A stretch of 39,003 nt of DNA from Colwellia sp. (GCA_029938115.1 JAPYOP010000007.1:1-39003); one strand, 5' to 3'; shown: positions 27,830-36,041, counted from the first letter of the stretch. Notes: generated by a model not told the origin, from the letters alone. Translations and numbers: made by a program.

Positions 27830-30036
27830 TGACTGATAATAAAATAGATTCGAGTAACGAAGTGAAGAGTGACGAGTTGCGGGTTGCGGGTAGAGAAGAT
27901 AAAAAAAGTAACAGCAGCGCTTTTACTTTAGTTCGTCAAGAAAATGGCATTGCCCATTTGGTTATGGATGTTGTTGGCGACACCATGAATACGCTTAAGG
28001 CTGAATTTGCTGAGCAAGTGACAGGTGTTTTAGCTGAAATTAAAGCGGATACATCTATTACTGGTGTCGTGCTATGTAGTGGTAAGAAAGACTCTTTTGT
28101 TGCTGGCGCTGATATTAATATGATCAATGACTGCAAAACAAAAGAAGAAGTGATCGCGCTTTCTCGTCAAGGGCAAATGATCCTATCGCAACTTGAGCAG
28201 TTAAATGTTCCTCTTGTTGCTGCTATTAACGGTGCTTGTTTAGGCGGTGGATTAGAATTAGCTATGGCTTGTCATGCACGTGTTTGTAGTGATAACCCTA
28301 AAACTGCAATAGGTTTACCTGAAGTGCAATTAGGCTTGTTGCCTGGTGGCGGTGGTACGCAAAGATTGCCTAGGCTTGTTGGCGTTCAAAAAGCATTAGA
28401 CATGATGTTAACCGGTAAGCAACTTCGCGCTAAACAAGCATTGAAAGTTGGTTTAGTCAATGATGTTGTTCCTAATAGTATTTTAATTGCGACCGCTGAA
28501 AAAATGGCGCTTGCTGGCAACTTCAAGCAGCCAGTTAAGTTTAAATCATCTTTAGTTAATAAAATTTTAGAGGGCACCTCAGTTGGTCGTGGCATTGTTT
28601 ATAAACAAGCTAAGAAATCTGTTTTATCAAAAACGAAGGGAAATTACCCTGCGCCCGTTAAAATCATCCACTGTGTGAAAACAGGATTAGAACAATCGCC
28701 AGCTAAAGGTTACCAAATTGAAGCTGAACATTTTGCCGAATTAGTTATGAGCCCTGAATCGGCACAATTACGTAATTTGTTTTTTGCGACCACAGAAATG
28801 AAAAAAGAGCAGGGCGTTGCTGACGTTATGCCAGAAACAATAACTAAAGCGGGTGTGCTTGGTGGTGGTTTGATGGGCGGTGGCATAGCTTTTGTTACTG
28901 CAACTAAAGCTAATATTCCTGCGCGTATTAAAGATATTAGTCATCAAGGCATTAGCCACGCAATAAAATATAGTTATGACATACTTAACAAAAAAGTAAA
29001 ACGTCGTTTTATGCTTAAGAGCGAAATGCAAAAACAAGTGTCGATGATTACCGGCTGTATTGATTATTCTGGTTTTAAAGATGTTGACATTGTTGTTGAG
29101 GCTGTATTTGAAAATTTAGAGCTAAAACAGAATATGGTGGTAGAAATTGAGCAGCAAGCTAAAGAGTCAACAATCTTTGCTAGCAATACCTCTAGCTTAC
29201 CTATTGGTAATATCGCCGCTAAAGCCGCACGACCTGAAAATGTTATCGGCTTACATTACTTCTCACCAGTAGATAAAATGCCTTTGGTAGAAATAATTCC
29301 CCATGAGACGACTTCAGATCACACTATTTCAACCACAGTGGCGTTTGCTAAAAAGCAAGGTAAAACGCCTATTGTTGTTAAAGACAAAGCGGGTTTTTAT
29401 GTTAACCGTATTTTAGCGCCATACATGAATGAAGCTGCTATTTTACTACTTTCTGGTGAGCCAATTGATAAACTTGATAAAGCGTTAGTGGGTTTTGGCT
29501 TCCCTGTTGGGCCAATGCAGTTACTTGATGAAGTAGGCATTGATGTTGGTGCTAAGATTGGACCAATTTTACAAGCTGATTTAGGTGAACGTTTTGCAGC
29601 GCCTTCAGCATTTTCTAAGCTACTAGAGGATGGTCGTTTAGGTAAAAAAGCTAATAAAGGTTTTTATCTTTATGGCAAGCAAGCTAAAAAAGGTAAAAAG
29701 CAAGTTGATGAGAGTATTTATAGTTTATTGAACTTAAAACCTGCAGGCAGCTTATCAGCAGATGAAATTGCCAAGCGTTGTACCTATATGATGCTTAATG
29801 AAGCTGCTCGTTGTGTTGATGAGGGAATAGTTCGTAATGCTCGTGATGGTGATATAGGCGCTATTTTTGGTATTGGCTTCCCACCGTTCTTAGGTGGCCC
29901 ATTGCGCTATATTGATAAAATTGGAGCACAATCGTTAGTTGCACAGTTAACTCAGTGGTCTAAGCAACACGGAGAGCGTTATGCGCCTTGTGACGCTTTA
30001 ATTAGTATGGCTGAAAGTGGCGGTAGCTATTATTAA
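27829..30036 (+). CDS. fadJ: Multifunctional enoyl-CoA hydratase/3-hydroxyacyl-CoA dehydrogenase FadJ
   Basis: FadJ hydrates enoyl-CoA and oxidises 3-hydroxyacyl-CoA with NAD; with FadI it forms the second beta-oxidation complex. The 735-residue protein has the crotonase domain (about 30-215; AINGACLGGGLELAMACHAR, GLPEVQLGLLPGGGGTQRLP), the NAD-binding GVLGGGLMGGGIAF (about 344), the dehydrogenase signature HYFSPVDKMPLVEIIP and a C-terminal helical domain. E. coli FadJ has 714 residues. The excess is mostly an N-terminal stretch (residues 1-30) not seen in the family, part of which (7-23) is encoded by heptamer repeats. The start ATG 27829 shares one base with the fadI stop and has GGAG upstream. 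Confidence 0.95.
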   Translation: MTDNKIDSSNEVKSDELRVAGREDKKSNSSAFTLVRQENGIAHLVMDVVGDTMNTLKAEFAEQVTGVLAEIKADTSITGVVLCSGKKDSFVAGADINMINDCKTKEEVIALSRQGQMILSQLEQLNVPLVAAINGACLGGGLELAMACHARVCSDNPKTAIGLPEVQLGLLPGGGGTQRLPRLVGVQKALDMMLTGKQLRAKQALKVGLVNDVVPNSILIATAEKMALAGNFKQPVKFKSSLVNKILEGTSVGRGIVYKQAKKSVLSKTKGNYPAPVKIIHCVKTGLEQSPAKGYQIEAEHFAELVMSPESAQLRNLFFATTEMKKEQGVADVMPETITKAGVLGGGLMGGGIAFVTATKANIPARIKDISHQGISHAIKYSYDILNKKVKRRFMLKSEMQKQVSMITGCIDYSGFKDVDIVVEAVFENLELKQNMVVEIEQQAKESTIFASNTSSLPIGNIAAKAARPENVIGLHYFSPVDKMPLVEIIPHETTSDHTISTTVAFAKKQGKTPIVVKDKAGFYVNRILAPYMNEAAILLLSGEPIDKLDKALVGFGFPVGPMQLLDEVGIDVGAKIGPILQADLGERFAAPSAFSKLLEDGRLGKKANKGFYLYGKQAKKGKKQVDESIYSLLNLKPAGSLSADEIAKRCTYMMLNEAARCVDEGIVRNARDGDIGAIFGIGFPPFLGGPLRYIDKIGAQSLVAQLTQWSKQHGERYAPCDALISMAESGGSYY
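27847..27896 (+). repeat. Degenerate GTNNCGR heptamer array inside the fadJ 5' end
   Basis: Successive units read GATTCGA, GTAACGA, AGTGAAGA (one base longer), GTGACGA, GTTGCGG, GTTGCGG and GTAGAGA. They share the GTNNCGR pattern with the array at positions 1-44 (GTTTCGA on the opposite strand). They are translated in frame as residues 7-23 of FadJ, in front of the conserved hydratase domain. Confidence 0.65.
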
Positions 30037-30070
30037 AAGGCTTTACCTGAAATAAGACAAAGCAGGGTGA

Positions 30071-30103
30071 AAGCGCCAACTCTTAGAGTTGGCGCTTTTT
30101 TTT
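30071..30103 (+). terminator. Rho-independent terminator after fadJ
   Basis: A 12-bp perfect stem (AAGCGCCAACTC at 30071-30082, GAGTTGGCGCTT at 30086-30097) with a three-base loop, followed by a run of T. It lies 35 bp after the fadJ stop. Confidence 0.95.
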
Positions 30104-30182
30104 GTGCTCATTATTGTGAATTAATAAACATTGCAGGCTGCAAAAATGATCCGGGTAGCGGCAAAGAGTATTTGTTGATGTA

Positions 30183-30251
30183 GGCAAATTTTTGCCAGCT
30201 TATTTTTGCTTTGAATAGTTGAAATAAGTATTTATTCATTGAATAAATACT
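30183..30251. repeat. Two intergenic palindromes downstream of fadJ
   Basis: The first is GGCAAA-TT-TTTGCC (30183-30196). The second is a 10-bp perfect inverted repeat, AGTATTTATT / AATAAATACT (30227-30236 and 30242-30251), with a five-base loop. No reading frame is convincing here. They could be regulatory sites for the small membrane protein gene downstream or remnants of a mobile repeat. Confidence 0.6.
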
Positions 30252-30278
30252 CTAATTTAATTATATTAGCGCCGATTT

Positions 30279-30300
30279 GTAGGTCGGAGCATAATCCGGC
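30279..30300 (+). repeat. REP-like element (GTAG plus imperfect palindrome)
   Basis: GTAG is followed by GTCGGA-GCATAA-TCCGGC, an imperfect hairpin with one G-T pair. A GTAG foot next to a GTCGGA palindrome is the form of REP elements moved by RAYT-type transposases. Only one copy is present in this window, and no transposase gene is nearby. Confidence 0.4.
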
Positions 30301-30330
30301 AAAGTTTTGAGTTCTTTTGGAAGTATTATT

Positions 30331-30540
30331 TTGTTGCTTTTATTGTTGTCTGTCGTTTGTTTTAGTGTGTGTTGTGGCGTGTTTTTTTATTGTCAGGCGT
30401 TAGTTACTGGTTTTGGTCGTAAGCGCTGGACTATGGCTGGCGTTGTGTTTGGCCCGTTAGTTTGGCCAATGTTTGCTATGAAGAAGCGTATGCGGTTGAA
30501 TCGTTTATTCGGCTTTGATCAGCTTATTTTTAATGCTTAA
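30331..30540 (+). CDS. Small hypothetical membrane protein
   Basis: A 69-residue product with one or two hydrophobic segments (about 1-25, cysteine-rich: VVCFSVCCGVFFYCQ, then AGVVFGPLVWPMFA) and a basic end (MKKRMRLNRLFGFDQLIF). The TTG start at 30331 has GGAAG at seven-base spacing. A longer form from TTG 30307 would add eight residues but lacks a good site. The GxKRW...GPLVWPMF pattern feels like a short conserved family of marine gammaproteobacteria, though I cannot name it and assign no function. The gene stands alone on the plus strand after the fadJ terminator. Confidence 0.6.
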   Translation: MLLLLLSVVCFSVCCGVFFYCQALVTGFGRKRWTMAGVVFGPLVWPMFAMKKRMRLNRLFGFDQLIFNA

Positions 30541-30660
30541 TGATTAGCAGGCTATTTGCTTTTAAATTTGTATATAAAGAGTGGAAGTAAGGGCTTTGTA
30601 GTTGAAGGTAGTGTGAAGAAGAAAAGTCGCTAACGTCCATGTTAGTAATCTTTTACATCG

Positions 30661-30681
30661 ACTTAAGACTGATGCTTAAGT
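30661..30681. repeat. Inverted repeat downstream of the 36-residue peptide gene
   Basis: Perfect 7-bp arms, ACTTAAG and CTTAAGT, around a seven-base loop, 32 bp past the stop of the minus-strand peptide gene. There is no T-run on the minus strand, so it would be only a weak terminator. The rest of 30541-30712 shows nothing else I can support. Confidence 0.4.
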
Positions 30682-30712
30682 TCTAAGATTTTAAACTTTA
30701 AGTATTAATAAC

Positions 30713-30823
30713 TTATGACCACCAAGTGTTGGCAGAAGTTTCTTTTATTTCAATACGAGCAGCTATAGGGTTTGCTTTTTTAGCTTTGTTTGAATTGAAT
30801 AATGTTTTAAATAAATTAATCAT
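30713..30823 (-). CDS. 36-residue peptide, second gene of the repeat-protein unit
   Basis: An ATG (30823) with AAGG at seven-base spacing opens a 37-codon frame. The product has an amphipathic start (MINLFKTLFNSNKAKK), a middle NPIAARIEIKET and a tail SANTWWS ending in two adjacent tryptophans. It begins 19 bp after the stop of the repeat-protein gene on the same strand, so they likely form one transcript. There is no signal peptide or strong transmembrane segment. I recognise no family. The good ribosome-binding site, tight spacing and unusual Trp-Trp end argue for a real gene; its short length argues for caution. Confidence 0.5.
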   Translation of the reverse strand: MINLFKTLFNSNKAKKANPIAARIEIKETSANTWWS

Positions 30824-30842
30824 GATAAAACCTTATTTTAAA

Positions 30843-31067
30843 TTATATTCTAACGTCTCTACGCTTTCTGTCGATGCGAACATCTCTGCGTTTTCTGTCG
30901 ATGCGAACGTCTCTACGCTTTCTGTCGATTCTAACGTCTCTTCGTTTTCTATCGATGCGAACGCCTATATGTTTCTCATTTGTATCTTTTACTTCAAGGC
31001 TTTGAGTATCAGTTAGTGTGGCTGGCGAAACTGATAGGGCCATTGATAATATAATTGAACTTAACAT
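30843..31067 (-). CDS. Small exported basic protein with identical nonapeptide repeats
   Basis: A 74-residue protein starting at ATG 31067 behind AAAGGAAAA. Residues 1-16 (MLSSIILSMALSVSPA) look like a short signal peptide, though no basic residue precedes the hydrophobic core. A linker (about 17-33, TLTDTQSLEVKDTNEKH) leads to four perfect copies of RIDRKRRDV plus a final RI. Each unit carries five basic and two acidic residues. Across copies five of the nine codons differ (Asp GAT/GAC, Lys AAA/AAG, Arg AGA/CGN), yet no amino acid changes, which is strong evidence that this strand and frame are translated and selected. An upstream in-frame start would add 40 residues and lacks a ribosome site. 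I recognise no family. Binding of a polyanion (LPS, nucleic acid, polysaccharide) is a guess from charge. Confidence 0.8.
   Translation of the reverse strand: MLSSIILSMALSVSPATLTDTQSLEVKDTNEKHIGVRIDRKRRDVRIDRKRRDVRIDRKRRDVRIDRKRRDVRI
30849..30956 (-). repeat. Four 27-bp tandem repeats (codon-divergent)
   Basis: Four units of 27 bp lie head to tail at 30849-30875, 30876-30902, 30903-30929 and 30930-30956. They differ from each other at up to six bases, always at synonymous positions of the minus-strand frame. They encode the nonapeptide repeats of the small basic protein. There are no unique spacers, so this is not a CRISPR array. Confidence 0.9.
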
Positions 31068-31215
31068 GCACTTTTCCTTTAAATTATGTTTGTTTTTTAT
31101 TAGCGCTGTTAATATGCTTAAATCATGCCAGATAGTTAAATACCCCTGTAGGCTATTAATACCAGGGCATAAGCTTTGATGTGTCAATTATTTAAGGGTG
31201 AGAGATTGAGTGCTA

Positions 31216-31235
31216 TCACCTAGCTGTGTAGGTGA
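31216..31235. repeat. Inverted repeat between the sensor gene and the repeat-protein gene
   Basis: Perfect 7-bp arms, TCACCTA and TAGGTGA, around GCTGTG. It lies downstream of the large GGDEF-EAL gene and about 150 bp upstream of the repeat-protein start. No T-run follows on the minus strand. It may be an operator or a weak terminator. The remaining bases of 31068-31269 contain no reading frame I can support. Confidence 0.5.
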
Positions 31236-31269
31236 CGGTTTTATGACGCGATTGTTTTTTTTGAAAAGC

Positions 31270-34200
31270 TTAACGACTGAAGTAGGTCGATTTAGTTGTT
31301 ATTTGGTGAGCGAGTAAATATTTTTGAAAATGTTCTGTCGCTAAAGGTTTGCTATATAAGTAACCTTGTAAAAGTTCACAACGTAAACCTGATAAAAAGC
31401 TTAACTGCTGATTAGTTTCCACCCCTTCAGCAACTACATCCATTCCTAAGTTATGGGCAATAGTAACAATGGTTGCTACCATATTTCGTCCCTGTTCCGA
31501 CTCTTCAATGTCATCAACAAAAGCTTTGTCTATTTTTAAAGTATTGAGCGGGAATTTTTTCAAATAAGCGAGAGAAGAATAACCCGTGCCAAAGTCATCA
31601 AGAGATAAGTGAATGCCCATGGCTCGAATTTGTAACATGGTATCGATAGCGGCTTGTGGAGAGTCCATTACTGTACCCTCAGTTATCTCTAGCTCTAGAT
31701 GTTTAGCTGGTAGCTTGCTTTCTTTTAAAATGTTGGCTATTTGAGTGACTAAATTATTTTGAGTAAATTGTACTGCAGATAAATTTACTGCAACTCTGCC
31801 ATCAAATAAGCCCGAATCAACCCATTTCTTGGTGGCAAAACAGGCTTTTCTTAAGACAATTTCACCTATATCAATGATTTGCCCTGTTTCTTCTGATACT
31901 GGAATAAATACTACGGGGCTTATAATACCTTTACTTGGTGTTTCAAAGCGAACCAAAGCTTCCATACCGGCTATTTTACCGGTAGCAATCTCAATTTTAG
32001 GTTGATAATAAACAGAAAAAGAATCATCTTTTAAACCATGGCGAATTAAGCTTTCAATTTGTAAGCGTTTTACTGCTTGCTTATTCATAGATTCACTGAA
32101 GAATTGATATTTATTACCGCCGCTATCTTTGGCGTGATACATAGCGGTATCAGCATTTTTAAGCAATTCATGGCCGGTAAGGCCATCTTCAGGGAACAAT
32201 ACGATGCCAATACTGCTATACAGTACAATTTCTTGATTCTTTATCTTAAAAGGTAGAGCAACGGTGCGTAAAATATCTTTAGCTAACGTAGTAATAGTAT
32301 GAATATCATTGGTGCCTTCGATGATAAAACTAAATTCATCACCACCTAACCGATAAACAGTATCTTGATTTCGCCCCAGTTTTAACATGCGTTTAGCTAC
32401 TTGGCATAATATAGCATCACCAATTTGATGGCCTAATGAATCATTAATTTTTTTAAAATTGTCTAAATCAAAAACCAATAAGGCATGATTTATATTGCTT
32501 TTTACAAGGCGAGCTTGGTTTGCTTGAAAATAAGAACGATTTGGTAAGCCAGTTAGGGTGTCTGAACTGGCTAGTTTTCTTAATTCTGCTTCAGTTTCTT
32601 TGCGTTTAGTAATATCAGAGAAAACACCGACAAAATGAGAGATGTTATTGTTTTCATCATGGATAATATCGATATTCAAATCAGCAAAATACTTGCTTCT
32701 ATCAGCACGTAAACTTTCTATTTCGCCATGCCAACTGCCTTTAGTAATTAAATGCTTTTTAATGTTTTGTGTAAAACTTTTTGGATATTGGTTGAAATTC
32801 AATGATCGGCCAACTATTTGCTTTTTCTCTTGTCCGGTAATGCGTTGAAAAGCCTTATTGATGTCCACAGCAACGAATTGACGATCATAGATCACCACGG
32901 CATCAGAAATATTTTGAATACATCGAGCAAAAAGCTTTAACCGCTCTTCAGCTTTCTTTATTTGGCTAATATCTTTAAGCGTACCTGTCATACGTAAAGG
33001 TTTATCATCATCATCCCGCTCAACTATTTTTCCGCGATCTAAAATCCACACCCAATTGTTATGTTTATTTTTCACTCGGTAAGTTGCTTCAAAATGCTCG
33101 GTTTTTTCAGAAAAGTGATCATCTAATGCTATTTTAACTCTTTCGACATCATGTTGATGAATGTTCGTTTTTATTTTTCCAGAGTCGTTTATTTCTTTAC
33201 TTTTATTTCGGGTTCCATCTTGTGGAAACTCTAATATACCCCAGATATTAGAGCGATATATCTTATCAGTGATGATATTCCAATCCCACATTTCATCGCC
33301 ACTTCCCCATAGCGATAATTTTAAGCGTTCTTCACTTTCTTTTATTTGTAAGTTGTATAGCTGCTTATTTCGATATTGCTGAAAAATATAAGTTAAAAAA
33401 AGTAATGTCAATAAACCGTAAACTACTAACATTCCGATTGATAACCACCAAGGAGGCATTATATGTACATTTAATTTGCTAGTTTTAGCCTTACTAGGCT
33501 CGTGAATATCATATGCTTGCACTTCAAATACGTAATTACCAGGACTTAAGTTTGTGTATGTGGCTCTATTATTCTTTCCAAAATCAATAGATGCATCTAT
33601 CCAATCACTTTCTAAACCAATGAGTCTAAAGCGATAATTTAATTGAGCTGGTAATTTAGTATTTGGTGACGTGAATTCAAAAATAATAGGTGATTGCTTA
33701 TAGGCAAGCTCTACTTCATCTATTGAATTTAGCTGTTTATTTATCGTGTATGAACTTTCAGTTAATGAGTTTTTATTTTTTTCTTGTACTATGATTTTTT
33801 TATTAACAACATATAAATTTGTAAAAACAGGTTTTGAAATGTTTTGTTTTATATGCAAAAGGTTTTCAGGGGCGAACTGGTAAAAACCATTTGGGCTACC
33901 AAAAAGTAATTGGTTACTTTTAGACTTAAAAGCCGTTAACTCGTAAAATTGGGGGGTTTTTATTCCAAAGTCTTTATCAAAGAAAAAAATCTCTTTCGTA
34001 GAAGGGGTGATAACTGATATGCCAGTATTTGTTGCTAGCCAAGCATTTTCTTTCTCATCAATGATAATTGAAGAAATATTATTATCTCGCAATTTACTGT
34101 TTTTATTAAAGAGGGTTAATTTATTAGTTTTTTTATCAACTAAGATTACTCCTTGTGTATCTGAATCAAGCCATAACCAATTGTTACTCACTTTAAAATT

Positions 34201-35868
34201 TCTGTTTCTTATACTTTTAAATGATTCTGGGAATTTTATCTTTTTATCTAAAAATGATTTTGTTTGCAGGGTGTAAGTAAATACTTTGTTATCAGAAGAA
34301 GTTAACCATAAGGTATCATGTTCATCTTTTTGTATATTGACTAGTATTACATTCTTTATTTTTGGTAGCTCAATAAACTTCTTATTATTAGTATTATAAG
34401 AGTTGAGTACACCATTTTTAATATAGAAAAAACTATTGTCAATATTTACTAGTTGACTTTTAATACCGTTACTTGCTTGTTCTGTCCACTTGTTGTGCTG
34501 AATTAGTTGATTGGTTTTATGTAAGTAATTGAAAAGCTTACCACTATAAGTATATAACAACAGGCTGTCATTTTTAGCTGTTAGCACCTGCTTAATATCT
34601 TCATTGAGTTGAAGTTTTATTTTTATTATATCTTGAGGTGGAGTTAGTTTTAATAATCCTTGTTGCTCAGTTGAAAACCAAATTGTTCCATCAGTAGTCT
34701 CAGTGAAAGATTCAATACGATAATTTTTATCTGCTAATTTATGATGGAAGAGAGAAGTTAAAGGGGAATGTTTGTTTATTCCAGCCCCATAACTTGCTAA
34801 CCACATATTGTTATTACTATCTTGATAAATATCCATCAACCAATCTTCACTAATTGAAGTTGATTTATTATTACTTTGATAACTTTTTACTTGAGCATCA
34901 AATAAATTGACTGTATTTAAACCCTTTTTTGTAGCTAGCCATACATGATTTTCATCGAACTGTGCAATAGCTCTGATATTATTAGATAATAAAATTTGGT
35001 TGTTGTTATTTTGCTTTGGATCATCTGTTAAGTGTGATTTTAATTGGTAACGATCATCAACTATATATAAACCGTTATCAGTTGCTAACCAGTATTGATT
35101 ATCGATGGTTTTCATATCAAATAAGGCATTGGCATCAATTGACAAGTGAAATTTATTTTGCTTTTTAAGTGAGGCTATATAGTTAAGACTTTTGCTGAGT
35201 AAGTGAATACCTTTGTCAAAAGTGCCTAACCAATAGTTTTGCTGTTTGTCTTGAAAGATGGTTTTGATTTCACGAATACGATCATCGTAATTTCGAATTT
35301 TTATACGTTTGAACTTTATATTGTTAACGCCAGATTTTACTGAAAGGGTCTGTAATCCTTTGGTAGTTGATATCCACAATAAAGAATCTGCAAGATTTTT
35401 GTTTTGGTAAATATCCCAAATGAAATTATCCTTAAGAGATGAATTGTCGTTGGTTTTATTAATAAAAGTATCAAAATTATCCAGTTCAATATTATAGCGA
35501 CTTAAACCATTTTCAGTGCCAACCCAAAGAGTATTTTCACTGTCGATAAAAATTTTACGAATAAAATTATCGGCAATTGAATGTTCGCTATCAGCATTAT
35601 GTCGATAGGTAACAATATTATTACCATCAAAGCGGTTTAAACCATCTGCTGTCGCAAACCAAATAAAGCCTTGATGATCTTGAGTGATGCTAAAAACATT
35701 AGAATTAGATAAACCATCTAAAGTAGATAACTGGCTAAATTTCAACAGATTATCATTTGATTCAATGAAGGTGCTTTCTTGACTGATAGATTTGTTGTTT
35801 AGTTGCTCACTAGATGCTGAGTTGACTGAAAAAACAGCTAAACAAAAAAGACTTATAAATAGTCTCAT
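31270..35868 (-). CDS. Membrane sensor with beta-propeller, PAS, GGDEF and EAL domains
   Basis: A 1532-residue protein that probably makes and degrades cyclic-di-GMP in response to an external signal. Order: signal peptide (1-20), two-component-regulator propeller repeats (about 40-690, such as DGLSNSNVFSITQDHQGFIW), a Y_Y_Y domain (about 700-785), a transmembrane helix (about 795-815), two PAS domains (about 835-1080), GGDEF (about 1088-1250) and EAL (about 1268-1520). GGDEF is intact (RLGGDEF near 1175) with an RxxD inhibitory site (RNQD) five residues before it. EAL is intact (EALVR near 1303, LEITE, DDFGTGYSSL, KIDKAFV, AEGVET). I start at Met 35868 because a signal peptide follows; a TTG at 35946 would add 26 residues. 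There is no histidine kinase domain, unlike many propeller sensors. Confidence 0.93.
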   Translation of the reverse strand: MRLFISLFCLAVFSVNSASSEQLNNKSISQESTFIESNDNLLKFSQLSTLDGLSNSNVFSITQDHQGFIWFATADGLNRFDGNNIVTYRHNADSEHSIADNFIRKIFIDSENTLWVGTENGLSRYNIELDNFDTFINKTNDNSSLKDNFIWDIYQNKNLADSLLWISTTKGLQTLSVKSGVNNIKFKRIKIRNYDDRIREIKTIFQDKQQNYWLGTFDKGIHLLSKSLNYIASLKKQNKFHLSIDANALFDMKTIDNQYWLATDNGLYIVDDRYQLKSHLTDDPKQNNNNQILLSNNIRAIAQFDENHVWLATKKGLNTVNLFDAQVKSYQSNNKSTSISEDWLMDIYQDSNNNMWLASYGAGINKHSPLTSLFHHKLADKNYRIESFTETTDGTIWFSTEQQGLLKLTPPQDIIKIKLQLNEDIKQVLTAKNDSLLLYTYSGKLFNYLHKTNQLIQHNKWTEQASNGIKSQLVNIDNSFFYIKNGVLNSYNTNNKKFIELPKIKNVILVNIQKDEHDTLWLTSSDNKVFTYTLQTKSFLDKKIKFPESFKSIRNRNFKVSNNWLWLDSDTQGVILVDKKTNKLTLFNKNSKLRDNNISSIIIDEKENAWLATNTGISVITPSTKEIFFFDKDFGIKTPQFYELTAFKSKSNQLLFGSPNGFYQFAPENLLHIKQNISKPVFTNLYVVNKKIIVQEKNKNSLTESSYTINKQLNSIDEVELAYKQSPIIFEFTSPNTKLPAQLNYRFRLIGLESDWIDASIDFGKNNRATYTNLSPGNYVFEVQAYDIHEPSKAKTSKLNVHIMPPWWLSIGMLVVYGLLTLLFLTYIFQQYRNKQLYNLQIKESEERLKLSLWGSGDEMWDWNIITDKIYRSNIWGILEFPQDGTRNKSKEINDSGKIKTNIHQHDVERVKIALDDHFSEKTEHFEATYRVKNKHNNWVWILDRGKIVERDDDDKPLRMTGTLKDISQIKKAEERLKLFARCIQNISDAVVIYDRQFVAVDINKAFQRITGQEKKQIVGRSLNFNQYPKSFTQNIKKHLITKGSWHGEIESLRADRSKYFADLNIDIIHDENNNISHFVGVFSDITKRKETEAELRKLASSDTLTGLPNRSYFQANQARLVKSNINHALLVFDLDNFKKINDSLGHQIGDAILCQVAKRMLKLGRNQDTVYRLGGDEFSFIIEGTNDIHTITTLAKDILRTVALPFKIKNQEIVLYSSIGIVLFPEDGLTGHELLKNADTAMYHAKDSGGNKYQFFSESMNKQAVKRLQIESLIRHGLKDDSFSVYYQPKIEIATGKIAGMEALVRFETPSKGIISPVVFIPVSEETGQIIDIGEIVLRKACFATKKWVDSGLFDGRVAVNLSAVQFTQNNLVTQIANILKESKLPAKHLELEITEGTVMDSPQAAIDTMLQIRAMGIHLSLDDFGTGYSSLAYLKKFPLNTLKIDKAFVDDIEESEQGRNMVATIVTIAHNLGMDVVAEGVETNQQLSFLSGLRCELLQGYLYSKPLATEHFQKYLLAHQITTKSTYFSR

Positions 35869-36041
35869 GTTAACGGCAGACGATGCTTTATCAACAACTA
35901 CACTTAAAAAGTAAATAACATGACACTTAAAAAAATATGAAAGCAAAACTCAACCTAGCTCAATCTAAAAGAAAGAGAAAAAAGAAAATTATTATTAGTT
36001 TTTTTATAGTTATAATAAAACACAAAGTTAAACTACAGACC

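Noticed and set aside
30530..30640. Another 36-codon minus-strand frame downstream of the small peptide
   Set aside because: It has no ribosome-binding site and overlaps the end of the plus-strand membrane protein gene; its composition looks random.
30849..30956. Possible CRISPR array
   Set aside because: The repeats are directly adjacent with no unique spacers, differ at synonymous codon positions, and no cas genes are present.
30726..31016. Plus-strand reading frame of 96 codons across the 27-bp repeats
   Set aside because: The differences between repeat units change amino acids in this frame but are all silent on the minus strand, so the minus strand is the coding one.
31120..31187. Upstream in-frame start giving the repeat protein 40 more residues
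   Set aside because: The extension has no ribosome site and would bury a signal-like N-terminus that follows a good AAAGGAAAA site.
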